From NCBI RefSeq assembly GCF_011355085.1, contig NZ_VXCP01000038.1, positions 287-64,286 on the forward strand: a stretch of 64,000 bases of DNA. Reading direction: 5' to 3'. A program made the translations under genes and the position numbers. The DNA is from Pseudomonas akapageensis (GTDB lineage: Bacteria > Pseudomonadota > Gammaproteobacteria > Pseudomonadales > Pseudomonadaceae). Position 1 is the first letter of the stretch. Each line of letters starts with the position of its first letter. Shown one piece after another: positions 42,939 through 51,024 of the stretch. The notes below the pieces were generated by a model. The model was not told where the DNA came from and did not search any database. It was given only the letters and a program-made list of their open reading frames with translations.

Positions 42939-43831
42939 GGGCCGCCAGGCCCCAAAGAACTCAAGCCCATCACCATTTTGGCGAACTCAACAGACGCCGC
43001 GCTGTGGTAATTGTTCTTCCTGCGCAGCAAGGCGGCCGAACGCTGCGGTCCTTGCCCTGCCAATGGCACCTTGTGCAGCCCTCGGCTTTGCGTGGCGATG
43101 GGTTCCGGCAGCATGGTCGCAACCGGCGAGTGACGGATGACTTCCAGCAAGGTGTTTACCGAGTTGACCTCGATCGTGACCCTTGGGGTGATTGCCTGAG
43201 CCTGGAAAAACGCGTCGATGCAGGTGCGGGTCACGAAGCCCGGGGTCAGCAGCGCAAATGACAATTGCGCCAACTCGTCGGCAGGCAAAGGTCGCTCACT
43301 TTCGAACAGCGGATGATCGGGCCCGACCATCACCCCCAGCGTCTCGACAAACGCCGGAATGCATTCTATGTCGGCGCTCCTGACCTGGTCGAAGGCAATC
43401 GCTACATCGAGCGAATCATCGGCCAGCCCGGCCTCGATGTCGTCCATCGACAGTTCGAAAATCTGCAGCTGGATATTCGCAAACCGCGCCGTGTATTCCC
43501 GCACCAGCGGGCCCACCAGGTAAGCCATGAAAGTCGGTGTCATGGCCAGGCGCAAGGTGCCCCGTGACAAGTCCTTCACATCATGCAGCGCGCGCCTGCC
43601 CGCTTCCAGCTCGACCAGCACCCGGCGCGCGCACTCGATATAGGCGGCTCCCGCATCCGTGGGCTTGATCGTGCGCGCCGTACGGTCGAACAACTCGACA
43701 CCGAGGGAATCCTCCAGCTGCCTGATCTGCTGGGACAGCGTGGGCTGGGAGACATGCAGCGCATCGGCGGCACGGGTGAAGCCGCCGTGGTCGGCGACGG
43801 CCAGCAAGTAGCGGAGATGGCGGAGCAGCAT
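42902..43831 (-). CDS. cynR: Cyn operon LysR regulator CynR
   Basis: A 309-residue LysR-type regulator with the helix-turn-helix GGFTRAADALHVSQPTLSQQIRQLEDSLG and the CynR-like beginning LRHLRYLLAVADHG. Divergent placement next to cynS-cynT supports CynR, the cyanate-responsive activator. E. coli CynR is near 299 residues; the extra C-terminal tail (GPGGPAQPAAAATPTA) is encoded by a REP arm and is probably not part of the ancestral protein. A likely operator lies just upstream. Confidence 0.9.
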   Translation of the reverse strand: MLLRHLRYLLAVADHGGFTRAADALHVSQPTLSQQIRQLEDSLGVELFDRTARTIKPTDAGAAYIECARRVLVELEAGRRALHDVKDLSRGTLRLAMTPTFMAYLVGPLVREYTARFANIQLQIFELSMDDIEAGLADDSLDVAIAFDQVRSADIECIPAFVETLGVMVGPDHPLFESERPLPADELAQLSFALLTPGFVTRTCIDAFFQAQAITPRVTIEVNSVNTLLEVIRHSPVATMLPEPIATQSRGLHKVPLAGQGPQRSAALLRRKNNYHSAASVEFAKMVMGLSSLGPGGPAQPAAAATPTA

Positions 43832-43840
43832 GGCACCTTC

Positions 43841-43859
43841 CCATAGGCAGTACTTATGG
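43841..43859. promoter_or_regulatory. Probable CynR operator
   Basis: CCATA (43841-43845) and TATGG (43855-43859) form an interrupted palindrome with a nine-base spacer in the 119-base gap between cynR and cynS. It fits the LysR-type T-N11-A layout and lies next to the cynR start. Confidence 0.5.
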
Positions 43860-43950
43860 CTTGCATTGTATATCGGTCTTGGACGCTATGGATTAAAGAT
43901 CGCAAGATTCATCCAGACCCAAACGCAACCGCCCTGACAGGAGATACACC

Positions 43951-44421
43951 ATGCAACAGTCCCACGCTTACCAAGACCCGACCCTGGCGCTGACCACCGC
44001 CATCCTGGATGCCAAGGCACGCAAGAACCTGTCCTGGCAGGACCTGACCGACGGCACCGGCCTGAGCCTGGCCTACCTGACCGCCGCCCTGCTCGGCCAG
44101 CACCCGCTGCCGGAAAGCGCTGCACGCGTCGTTGGCGAAAAACTCGAACTGGATGCCGAACAGGTCGCTCGCCTGCAAATCATCCCGGTGCGCGGCAGCA
44201 TCCCGGGCGGTACCCCGACGGATCCGACGATCTATCGCTTCTACGAAATGATCCAGATCTACGGCACCACCCTCAAGGCCCTGGTTCACGAGCAGTTCGG
44301 CGACGGCATCATCAGCGCGATCAACTTCAAGCTCGACATCAAGAAAGTCGAAGACCCTGAAGGCGGCTCCCGCGCGGTGATCACCCTGGACGGCAAGTTC
44401 CTGCCGCTGCGTCCTTTCTGA
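43951..44421 (+). CDS. cynS: Cyanase
   Basis: A 156-residue cyanate hydratase. The catalytic residues are at their standard positions: Arg96 and Glu99 in IYRFYEM and Ser122 in DGIISAIN. It converts cyanate and bicarbonate to ammonia and CO2 (as carbamate first), detoxifying cyanate and providing nitrogen. AGGAG is seven bases before the ATG. It is followed by cynT and divergent from cynR. Confidence 0.97.
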   Translation: MQQSHAYQDPTLALTTAILDAKARKNLSWQDLTDGTGLSLAYLTAALLGQHPLPESAARVVGEKLELDAEQVARLQIIPVRGSIPGGTPTDPTIYRFYEMIQIYGTTLKALVHEQFGDGIISAINFKLDIKKVEDPEGGSRAVITLDGKFLPLRPF

Positions 44422-44429
44422 GTCACCCC

Positions 44430-44451
44430 GGCCCGCAACCCGTTGCGGGCC
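44430..44451 (+). terminator. Hairpin between cynS and cynT
   Basis: GGCCCGCAAC and GTTGCGGGCC form a perfect 10-bp stem with a two-base loop, nine bases after cynS. No T-run follows, so it may stabilise or attenuate the shared transcript instead of ending it. Confidence 0.5.
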
Positions 44452-44483
44452 CTCCCCTGAATCTGTCTGCGAGGATGTATCCG

Positions 44484-45143
44484 ATGAAAGCGCTGATTGA
44501 CGGTATTCTCAAATTCCAGAGCGAAGCCTTCCCCAAACGCTCCGACCTGTTCAAACACCTGGCCACCACGCAGCACCCCGGCACCCTGTTCATCACCTGC
44601 TCCGACAGCCGCGTGGTGCCCGAACTGCTCACCCAGCAAGAACCGGGCGAACTGTTCGTGATCCGCAACGCCGGTAACATCGTGCCCTCCTACGGCCCGC
44701 AACCCGGAGGTGTATCGGCCACGGTCGAGTACGCCGTGGCGGTCCTGGGCGTCACCGACATCGTCATCTGCGGCCACTCCGACTGCGGCGCCATGACCGC
44801 TATCGCCAGCTGCAAATGCATGGATCACCTGCCCGCCGTCAGCGGCTGGCTGCAGCACGCCGAGTCGGCGAAAGTGATCAACCAGTCGCGCCAGCACATT
44901 TCCGATGCCGCGCGCTTGAGCTCCATGGTGCGGGAGAATGTGATCGCCCAGCTCGCCAACATCCAGACCCATCCGAGCGTGCGGCTGGCTCAGGAGAAAG
45001 GGCAACTGAACCTGCATGGGTGGGTGTACGACATTGAGACCGGGGCGGTGGAGGCGCTGGATGGCGCAAGCCAGGCTTTTGTTTCACTGGCTGAGCATCC
45101 GACGACTTGTGCTGTGGCGGCCAAGGTGGCAGCGGTTGCTTGA
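44484..45143 (+). CDS. cynT: Beta-carbonic anhydrase CynT
   Basis: A 219-residue beta-class carbonic anhydrase. Zinc ligands are Cys39 in ITCSDSR, His98 and Cys101 in CGHSDCGAM. It replenishes the bicarbonate used by cyanase, whose reaction consumes bicarbonate and releases CO2. ATG 44484 with GAGGATG upstream is the start. It is the second gene of the cynS-cynT transcript. Confidence 0.95.
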   Translation: MKALIDGILKFQSEAFPKRSDLFKHLATTQHPGTLFITCSDSRVVPELLTQQEPGELFVIRNAGNIVPSYGPQPGGVSATVEYAVAVLGVTDIVICGHSDCGAMTAIASCKCMDHLPAVSGWLQHAESAKVINQSRQHISDAARLSSMVRENVIAQLANIQTHPSVRLAQEKGQLNLHGWVYDIETGAVEALDGASQAFVSLAEHPTTCAVAAKVAAVA

Positions 45144-45166
45144 AGCGTCCATTACGTAATGGATCC

Positions 45167-45185
45167 GGCCCGCACCCTGCGGGCC
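45167..45185. terminator. Hairpin between cynT and a convergent LysR gene
   Basis: GGCCCGCA and TGCGGGCC pair around a three-base CCC loop (45167-45185). A separate 16-base perfect palindrome TCCATTACGTAATGGA lies just before it (45148-45163). No long T-run follows. Confidence 0.5.
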
Positions 45186-45206
45186 AATACCAGTGGTATC
45201 ACCCGC

Positions 45207-46112
45207 TCAATCCAGGCTCAATGCCGGCTGCCGACGCAGATAACCAACCGCAAAATCCACAAAACTGCGCACACGCATCGAAGCCTTGAGCCCTTCGCGA
45301 TAAACCACCTGCACCGGCAGCGCCGGCAGCTCATAGGGCTGCAGCAGGCGGCGTAATCGTCCGCTTTGCAGATACTCATGAAGCTGATGACTCAAGCAGC
45401 GCGTCAGCCCTGCCCCATGCACCGCTGCATCGATCGCCGACTGAACCGTGGCGCAACTGAGTCCGGAACGCGCTTTTATGCTGTGCAATGCACCCTGCTC
45501 TTGAAAATCCCAATGCGCCCAGCTGCGGTTGGCGCCCGTGTCGATAAGGCGATGTTGCTTGACGTCCGCGGGCACCCGGGGCTCGCCGTGCGCCTCGAGA
45601 TAATCAGGGCTGGCGCAGACGACGTGGCGAACGTAGCCGACCTTGCGCGCAATCAAGGATGAGCTGGGCAGGTTGCCAACCAGCACGGCAACGTCCAGGC
45701 CCTCCTCATGCATATTGGGAAAACGATCATGGTACTCGGCGTACAGCCTGACCTCTGGATACAGGTCCAGATAGTCGACCAGCATCGACGCCATGCCCTG
45801 GCTGCTGAACTGCAAGGGCATCAACACTGCCAGATTGCCCCGCGCCTGCACGTGCAAGCCCTTGGCATAGGCTTCGGCTTCTTCGACCTCTTTGAGGATG
45901 CGCGAACAATCGGCCAGGAACCGGCTGCCGGCCTCGGTCAGCACCACGCCTCGAGTACTGCGCTGTAGCAGCTCAACGCCCAACCGCGTTTCCAGACAGG
46001 CGATGGCGCGGACCACCGTGGGGCCTGAAAGCTCAAGGGAACGGGCAGCGGAAGCAAGGCTCGAATGCGCCGCTATAGCCTGGAACACCACCATTTCATG
46101 GTAGCGATCCAT
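45207..46112 (-). CDS. LysR-family regulator, second of a coupled pair
   Basis: A 301-residue LysR-type regulator (MDRYHEMVVFQAIAAHSS; HTH SLASAARSLELSGPTVVRAIACLETRLG), closest to the AaeR/CrgA-like subgroup by its N-terminus. Its ATG (46112-46110) shares one base with the upstream LysR stop (46114-46112), a TGATG junction. The ORF is open upstream to 46172 but that part shadows the neighbour. Two adjacent paralogous regulators suggest duplication followed by divergence. Confidence 0.88.
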   Translation of the reverse strand: MDRYHEMVVFQAIAAHSSLASAARSLELSGPTVVRAIACLETRLGVELLQRSTRGVVLTEAGSRFLADCSRILKEVEEAEAYAKGLHVQARGNLAVLMPLQFSSQGMASMLVDYLDLYPEVRLYAEYHDRFPNMHEEGLDVAVLVGNLPSSSLIARKVGYVRHVVCASPDYLEAHGEPRVPADVKQHRLIDTGANRSWAHWDFQEQGALHSIKARSGLSCATVQSAIDAAVHGAGLTRCLSHQLHEYLQSGRLRRLLQPYELPALPVQVVYREGLKASMRVRSFVDFAVGYLRRQPALSLD

Positions 46113-47032
46113 CAGCGTGGGACTTTCTTCGAGGGGTTGAGCGCCACGTCCTGACTGAGTTGCTGCACGCAAAAATCAACGAAAGTCCTGATCTTCGCCG
46201 GCACCCTGTTGCCCTTCTGGTAGACAACATGGATGGGCAGTGCGGGCGGTTCGAAATCCTCCAGGACGATTTCCAGTTCGCCGCTTTCCACCTTGCTTGC
46301 CACCTGATAGGACAACACGCGGGTGATGCCCCAGCCCAGGCAGGCGACATTGATCGCGGCTTTGTTGGCCGTCACCACCAGCCGTGGTTCGAATCGGAAG
46401 TTCAGCACTTTGCCGGCATTTACAAACTGCCAATTGCTCAGCAACTGGCTGCTCGAAGGCATGACCAGGTTGGCCGTACTCAATGCTTCGGGGTGCAGTG
46501 GCTTGCCATGCCTGGCGAAATAGTCGGGCGCTGCGCACACCACCTGGCGAACCTCGCCGACCTTGATGGCATGCTGGCCAGCCTCTTGAAGATTACCGAT
46601 GCGTATCGCCACATCGACCCCTTCCTCGACCATGTTCACTACGCGATCGACCAGCAAAGCATTCAGGTGCACCGCAGGAAACAAGTCCAGGTACCCGGCC
46701 AACACCTTCGTTACGAACAACTCGCCGAACAACACCGGCGCCGTCACCGTCAATTGCCCCCACGGCATGGTGTAGCTGCCTGCCGCCGCCTCTTCGGCTT
46801 CGTCGAGTTCAGCCAGAATCCGCCGGCAGTCCTCAAGGTAGCGTTGCCCCGCTTCGCTCAGGTGCACGCTGCGCGTGGTGCGCGACAGCAGCCGCGTACC
46901 GATGCGCTCCTCCAGCGCTGCGACCGCGCGGGTCACGCTGGGCGGCGAAATGTTCAAGCGCCGTGCCGCGGCTGCAAAGCCTTCCTCCTCGGCGACCGCA
47001 AGAAATATCTGCATTTCCTGAAACCTGTCCAT
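46112..47032 (-). CDS. LysR-family regulator, first of a coupled pair
   Basis: A 306-residue LysR-type regulator with HTH GFAAAARRLNISPPSVTRAVAALEERIG. It shares the MDR-N-EM start and the C-terminal PALPIHVVYQKGNRVPAKIRTFVDF pattern with its neighbour, so they are paralogs. It is transcribed toward, and overlaps, the second LysR gene, and lies downstream of the ProA-like gene, on the same strand with 48 bases between, so the three may be cotranscribed. Confidence 0.9.
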   Translation of the reverse strand: MDRFQEMQIFLAVAEEEGFAAAARRLNISPPSVTRAVAALEERIGTRLLSRTTRSVHLSEAGQRYLEDCRRILAELDEAEEAAAGSYTMPWGQLTVTAPVLFGELFVTKVLAGYLDLFPAVHLNALLVDRVVNMVEEGVDVAIRIGNLQEAGQHAIKVGEVRQVVCAAPDYFARHGKPLHPEALSTANLVMPSSSQLLSNWQFVNAGKVLNFRFEPRLVVTANKAAINVACLGWGITRVLSYQVASKVESGELEIVLEDFEPPALPIHVVYQKGNRVPAKIRTFVDFCVQQLSQDVALNPSKKVPR

Positions 47033-47080
47033 GGGTCAGCCTCGCCTGGAACAAACTGGGTCAATGATTGCCGGCAGCGC

Positions 47081-48583
47081 TCAGCGTTTGACCGCAAGAT
47101 CCGTCTGGGTCATCCGGCTGCGCACGGTGAACACACCGTCGCCGGAGAGGATAGCCCCCCGTGCGAACAGTCGACCGTTCTCCCAGTTCGATAACCCCAG
47201 TTCAGGCTTGTTCAGGGCGTACTGCCCGTCGACCCAGCGGGTAATACCGTCACCGACAAAGGGTGCGTTGATGGCGTTGTAAAAATGCGCCTGGGCTTGC
47301 TCGTCATCGCTGATCAAGGACACCGTGAACTGCGGGCTGTAACGATTGAACAAGGCGATGGCGCTGTCCAGGTCGTCGACGATCTTCAGGCTGACTTCCG
47401 GGGTTTCTTCCCATTCCCACTCGCGGCCGAGCTGATCCTCGGGCAACGGCTCTGCCCATGCCTCGTCCTGATAGCCATCGGCACGGTAAACCTGCACGCG
47501 GGCCGTCCTGCCTTGCACAGGCAGCCAGCTTTCGTCGCCCTGGGCGATATGTAGTTTGCTACCCTGCCCCTGCGCGGCGCCGGCTTGCGCCAGGGCGTCG
47601 AGGAACAGCGGCACCAGCTCGGCGGCCCGGGCCCGGTGGATCAGGCAGACGTTCAGGGTATTGCAGACCTTGCGATCGAGGGAGTTGCGCACCACTGCCG
47701 CAAATCGGCCGGCATCGGCTCCCTCATCGGCAACCAGCCAGGCACCACCGGTGCCGTGCAGGCTGACGGCCGTGCCGGCTTGCTGGGCAATACTGCCCAG
47801 TTGGGTAACCGCATGGCCCGAGCCACGGGCAACGGCCAGCGACAGCCTGCGGTCGGCAAACATGGCCCAGCCTGCGGCGTGATGGATGCTCTCGACCAGC
47901 GCCACGGCGCCTTCCGGCAGCCCGGCTTCAGCCAGCGCCGGGTTCAGGGCATGGGTCACGATCGCCTGCGCGGTGGCCAGCGCATCACTGCCAATGCGCA
48001 GCACCGCCGTGTTGCCGGTACGCAACACGCCGGCGGCATCGGCAAACACGTTTGGGCGCCCTTCGAAGACAAAGCCGACGATGCCCAGCGGCGCAATCAC
48101 CTGCTCGACCTTCCAGCCATCATGCTCGATGCAGTCCACCACCCTGCCACGGGAGGCTGGGGCGTCGCGCCAGGCGCGCAGGCCGGCAATCATGTCGCGG
48201 CGCATGCGCTGGTCGGCAAGCAATCGAGTGGTGGAACGACCACGGGACTTGGCCCGTTGCAGGTCCGCGGTATTGGCAGCCTCGATGCCGGACCAGCAGG
48301 CGTCGGTTTCCAGACGCTGGGCGAACAGATCGAAAAAATGGCTGATGGCCTGGTCGCAAACCTCGGCCATGGCCGTGAACGCCGCACCTGCCCGGTCGAT
48401 CGCCGTGGCCGCCGCCTGCTGGTCGGCAACCGGTATCAACAGTAAATCGCCACTGCGCTGTTCGACCAACAAATGATCCCCGGGTCGAAAACGCGCTGCC
48501 AGTTCTTCGGAAACGACAGATACACGATTACCGGCGAAAGGAATCTGGGTGCCGGCGACAAGACGTTCGAGCTGATGGGACAT
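47081..48583 (-). CDS. ProA-like aldehyde dehydrogenase (gamma-glutamyl phosphate reductase family)
   Basis: A 500-residue ALDH-superfamily protein related to ProA. PLGIVGFVFEGRPNVFADAA matches the ProA signature, and the catalytic Cys is in RKVCNTLNVCLIH. ProA is usually about 420 residues; here roughly 80 extra residues precede the core and the GPVGLEGLTSYK-type C-terminal motif of ProA is absent. Proline synthesis is therefore not certain. No glutamate kinase gene (proB) is adjacent. The frame is long and uninterrupted and the ATG is well placed. Confidence 0.78.
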   Translation of the reverse strand: MSHQLERLVAGTQIPFAGNRVSVVSEELAARFRPGDHLLVEQRSGDLLLIPVADQQAAATAIDRAGAAFTAMAEVCDQAISHFFDLFAQRLETDACWSGIEAANTADLQRAKSRGRSTTRLLADQRMRRDMIAGLRAWRDAPASRGRVVDCIEHDGWKVEQVIAPLGIVGFVFEGRPNVFADAAGVLRTGNTAVLRIGSDALATAQAIVTHALNPALAEAGLPEGAVALVESIHHAAGWAMFADRRLSLAVARGSGHAVTQLGSIAQQAGTAVSLHGTGGAWLVADEGADAGRFAAVVRNSLDRKVCNTLNVCLIHRARAAELVPLFLDALAQAGAAQGQGSKLHIAQGDESWLPVQGRTARVQVYRADGYQDEAWAEPLPEDQLGREWEWEETPEVSLKIVDDLDSAIALFNRYSPQFTVSLISDDEQAQAHFYNAINAPFVGDGITRWVDGQYALNKPELGLSNWENGRLFARGAILSGDGVFTVRSRMTQTDLAVKR

Positions 48584-48661
48584 GATCCGGGCTCACGCAC
48601 AGTGGAGGGGCCGGAAAATGTATAACAAACCAGGATGACAGTCATCATTCAACTGCCCCTT

Positions 48662-48785
48662 ACTCGTTCCCACGCTCTGCGTGGGAATGCAGGGGTTGAC
48701 GCTCTGCGTCGTGCCTGCGAGTGCGACGCGGAGCGTCACTGGATGCGTTCCCACGCGGAGCGTGGGAACGAGGTAACGAGGTAGC
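48662..48785. repeat. REP-like double palindrome
   Basis: CTCGTTCCCACGCTCTGCG..CGTGGGAA at the left, GACGCTCTGCGTC and GACGCGGAGCGTC in the middle and CGTTCCCACGCGGAGCGTGGGAACGAGG at the right. It is the same four-part layout as the elements at 1-84 and 5819-5957, ending in a GTAACGAGGTA tail. Confidence 0.85.
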
Positions 48786-48788
48786 CGG

Positions 48789-49739
48789 CTAGCCAACCTG
48801 CCGCCAGGGCAGCGCCGGCGCCACCAGCCGTGGCCCGTCGTACCCGGCCACATCGCCAAAGCGCTCCAGGTTCAGCCCGCTCCAGTCCTCCATGGCCTGG
48901 GCGATTTCCTGTTTGTCGTGGCCGACGAAATTCCACCACATGAGGATTTCTTCCTCGAAGGGTTCGCCACCCAGCAACAGTGCCCGGCTGGGCCCGGCTG
49001 CCTTGAGCTGTATATCCTTCAGGCCACGCCCCAGGTAAGCCAGTTCGTCGCTGGCGAAGCGTTCCCCGTTGACTTCCAGCTCGCCTTCCAGCACCAGCAC
49101 CCCGTATTCGAATGCCGGATCGAGGATCAGGCCGGTATCAATGGCGCCCGGGTTGGCCAGGTCCACCCCCACCAGCGGCGAATAGAGCCGGGTCGGTGCG
49201 GTTCTTCCGGCAAAGCTGCCGGCCAGCAGGGTGATCTGCAGCCCGTCCTGGGTCCACACCGGCAGGTCGGGATAGTGGTCGAAGGCCGGATCGCAATGCT
49301 TGTCTGACTCGGGTAAGGCGATCCACAACTGTGCCGCGTGCAGGTGATGTTCTTCCGGCAGCGACTCTTCGGTATGGGTAATGCCTCGTCCGGCGGTCAT
49401 GAGGTTGACCTGGCCCGGCCGGATCACCTGGACATTGCCCAGGCTGTCGCGGTGCAACACCTCGCCTTCGATCATCCAGGTAAAGGTCTGCAGGCCGATA
49501 TGCGGATGCGGCCCCACACGCAGGCCGCCCTGGCTCTCGAATACCGCGGGGCCGGCATGATCGAGGAAACACCAGGCGCCGATCTTGCGCCGTTGCCGCG
49601 AGGGCATTGCGCGGCTGACGGGGATACCGCCACCGACTTCGGCGGTGCGGGCGGCGATGCGCTGTATTGCCCGACGCCCCTCTTCTACCGGGCAATCCGA
49701 AGAGGTCGAGAGATGGCAATGGGTTTCCTGGTTGCTCAT
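48789..49739 (-). CDS. Pirin-family bicupin protein
   Basis: A 316-residue pirin. The metal-binding histidines are in VGPHPHIGLQTFT and GRGITHTEES, and the C-terminal cupin half has a complete ELEVNG core. The N-terminal tail (MSNQETHCHLSTSSDCPVEEG) contains His and Cys. Bacterial pirins include quercetinase-like dioxygenases and redox sensors. It is followed, going upstream on the minus strand, by osmC and ycaC, making a likely stress-linked group. Confidence 0.9.
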   Translation of the reverse strand: MSNQETHCHLSTSSDCPVEEGRRAIQRIAARTAEVGGGIPVSRAMPSRQRRKIGAWCFLDHAGPAVFESQGGLRVGPHPHIGLQTFTWMIEGEVLHRDSLGNVQVIRPGQVNLMTAGRGITHTEESLPEEHHLHAAQLWIALPESDKHCDPAFDHYPDLPVWTQDGLQITLLAGSFAGRTAPTRLYSPLVGVDLANPGAIDTGLILDPAFEYGVLVLEGELEVNGERFASDELAYLGRGLKDIQLKAAGPSRALLLGGEPFEEEILMWWNFVGHDKQEIAQAMEDWSGLNLERFGDVAGYDGPRLVAPALPWRQVG

Positions 49740-49752
49740 GGTCGTGGTTCTT

Positions 49753-50157
49753 TCAGGTCAGTTGGCTGTTGATCTGGACCGTGCCGCTGAGCAGCTTGTG
49801 CAGCGGGCAGACGTTGGCGATCTCGAGCAGGCGTTGACGCTGCGCTTCATCGAGGTTCCCGTTCAAGGTGATCGAGCGGGCTATTTCAGTATGGACGACA
49901 GGGCGCCCTTCTTCTTTGAGGATATTCAAGCGGACGTCGATACCCTTGAGCGGGATTTCCTTGCGCTGGGCATACATGGCCAGGGTGATGGCGGTGCAGG
50001 CCCCGAGCGCCGACAACAGCAACTGGTGCGGATTGGGGCCGGTATCCTGACCGCCCAACTGGGCGCTCTCGTCCGCCAGCCACTGATGCACGCCGTCGCT
50101 CAGCGTTACTTGATAGGGAATGCCATCCTGCACGGCGCGTACAACCGATTCGCTCAT
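49753..50157 (-). CDS. OsmC-family peroxide reductase
   Basis: A 134-residue OsmC-family protein. The two redox cysteines are in LGACTAITL and NVCPLHKLL, as in Ohr/OsmC organic-hydroperoxide reductases. The gap to the pirin gene is 13 bases. It would reduce organic hydroperoxides, probably using lipoylated proteins or thiols. The OsmC/YhfA-like subgroup is more likely than classical Ohr because of the fatty-acid-like N-terminal domain order. Confidence 0.9.
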   Translation of the reverse strand: MSESVVRAVQDGIPYQVTLSDGVHQWLADESAQLGGQDTGPNPHQLLLSALGACTAITLAMYAQRKEIPLKGIDVRLNILKEEGRPVVHTEIARSITLNGNLDEAQRQRLLEIANVCPLHKLLSGTVQINSQLT

Positions 50158-50215
50158 GAACTCGCTCCTTTGTGTGCCGCTGGAGGCTGGTAATGCCCAG
50201 CCTCCGGCGAGCCGA

Positions 50216-50842
50216 TTACTTGCCAGCGGTCAGTGTGGAGTAGCTGGTGATGAGGTTACGGTAGTCCGGGATGTGGTTGGAGAACAAGGTACCCAGCCCT
50301 TCGATATCGTTACGCCAGTCGCGGTGCAGCTCGCAGGCCAGCCCGAACCAGGTCATCAACTGTGCACCGGCTTCGGACATACGGTTCCAGGCCGAGTGCC
50401 GGGTAATTTCATTGAAGGTGCCCGACGCATCGGTCACCACAAATACATCGAAGCCGGCCTCGATGGCCGAGAGCGCCGGGAACGCCACGCAGACCTCGGT
50501 GACAACACCGGCGATGATCAGTTGTTTCTTGCCGGTTGCCTTGACGGCCTTGACGAAATCCTCGTTGTCCCAGGCATTGATCTGGCCGGGTCGTGCAATG
50601 TAAGGCGCATCGGGGAACTGTGCCTTCAACTCCGGCACCAAAGGACCGTTCGGGCCGTTCTCGAAGCTGGTGGTAAGGATGGTCGGCAACTTGAAGTATT
50701 TGGCCAGATCGGCCAGTGCCAACACATTGTTCTTGAATTTGTCCGGTTCTATATCGCGCACCAGAGACAGCAGGCCTGTCTGGTGATCAACCATCAATAC
50801 GGCCGCTTGATCCTTGTCGAGACGTTTGTAGGCGTTGGACAT
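50216..50842 (-). CDS. ycaC: YcaC-like isochorismatase-family hydrolase
   Basis: A 208-residue cysteine hydrolase that closely matches E. coli YcaC as I recall it (DHQTGLLSLVRDIEPDKFKNNVLALADLAKYF, nucleophile in GVVTEVCVAFPAL, DASGTFNEITRHSAWNRMS). Length is identical to E. coli YcaC. The start at 50842 fits GGAG seven bases upstream; an earlier ATG at 50848 lies too close to that site. YcaC is an octameric hydrolase of undefined substrate. It starts the transcript leading to osmC and pirin. Confidence 0.92.
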   Translation of the reverse strand: MSNAYKRLDKDQAAVLMVDHQTGLLSLVRDIEPDKFKNNVLALADLAKYFKLPTILTTSFENGPNGPLVPELKAQFPDAPYIARPGQINAWDNEDFVKAVKATGKKQLIIAGVVTEVCVAFPALSAIEAGFDVFVVTDASGTFNEITRHSAWNRMSEAGAQLMTWFGLACELHRDWRNDIEGLGTLFSNHIPDYRNLITSYSTLTAGK

Positions 50843-51024
50843 TTTCATACTCCTTTAGGAAACGGGGACGGCACAGAGGCAAAGCCTGGGTATTGACCTT
50901 AGCCCACTCCTGAATTTCGGCCACAGGTTCACTGCGGACATCCAGTGGTCGCTAAGGTAGTCCCTGCGCCAGGGCTGCGGTAGGCGTGAATCTGAGCGGG
51001 TGAGTCTCAAATATGGAACGGCGC

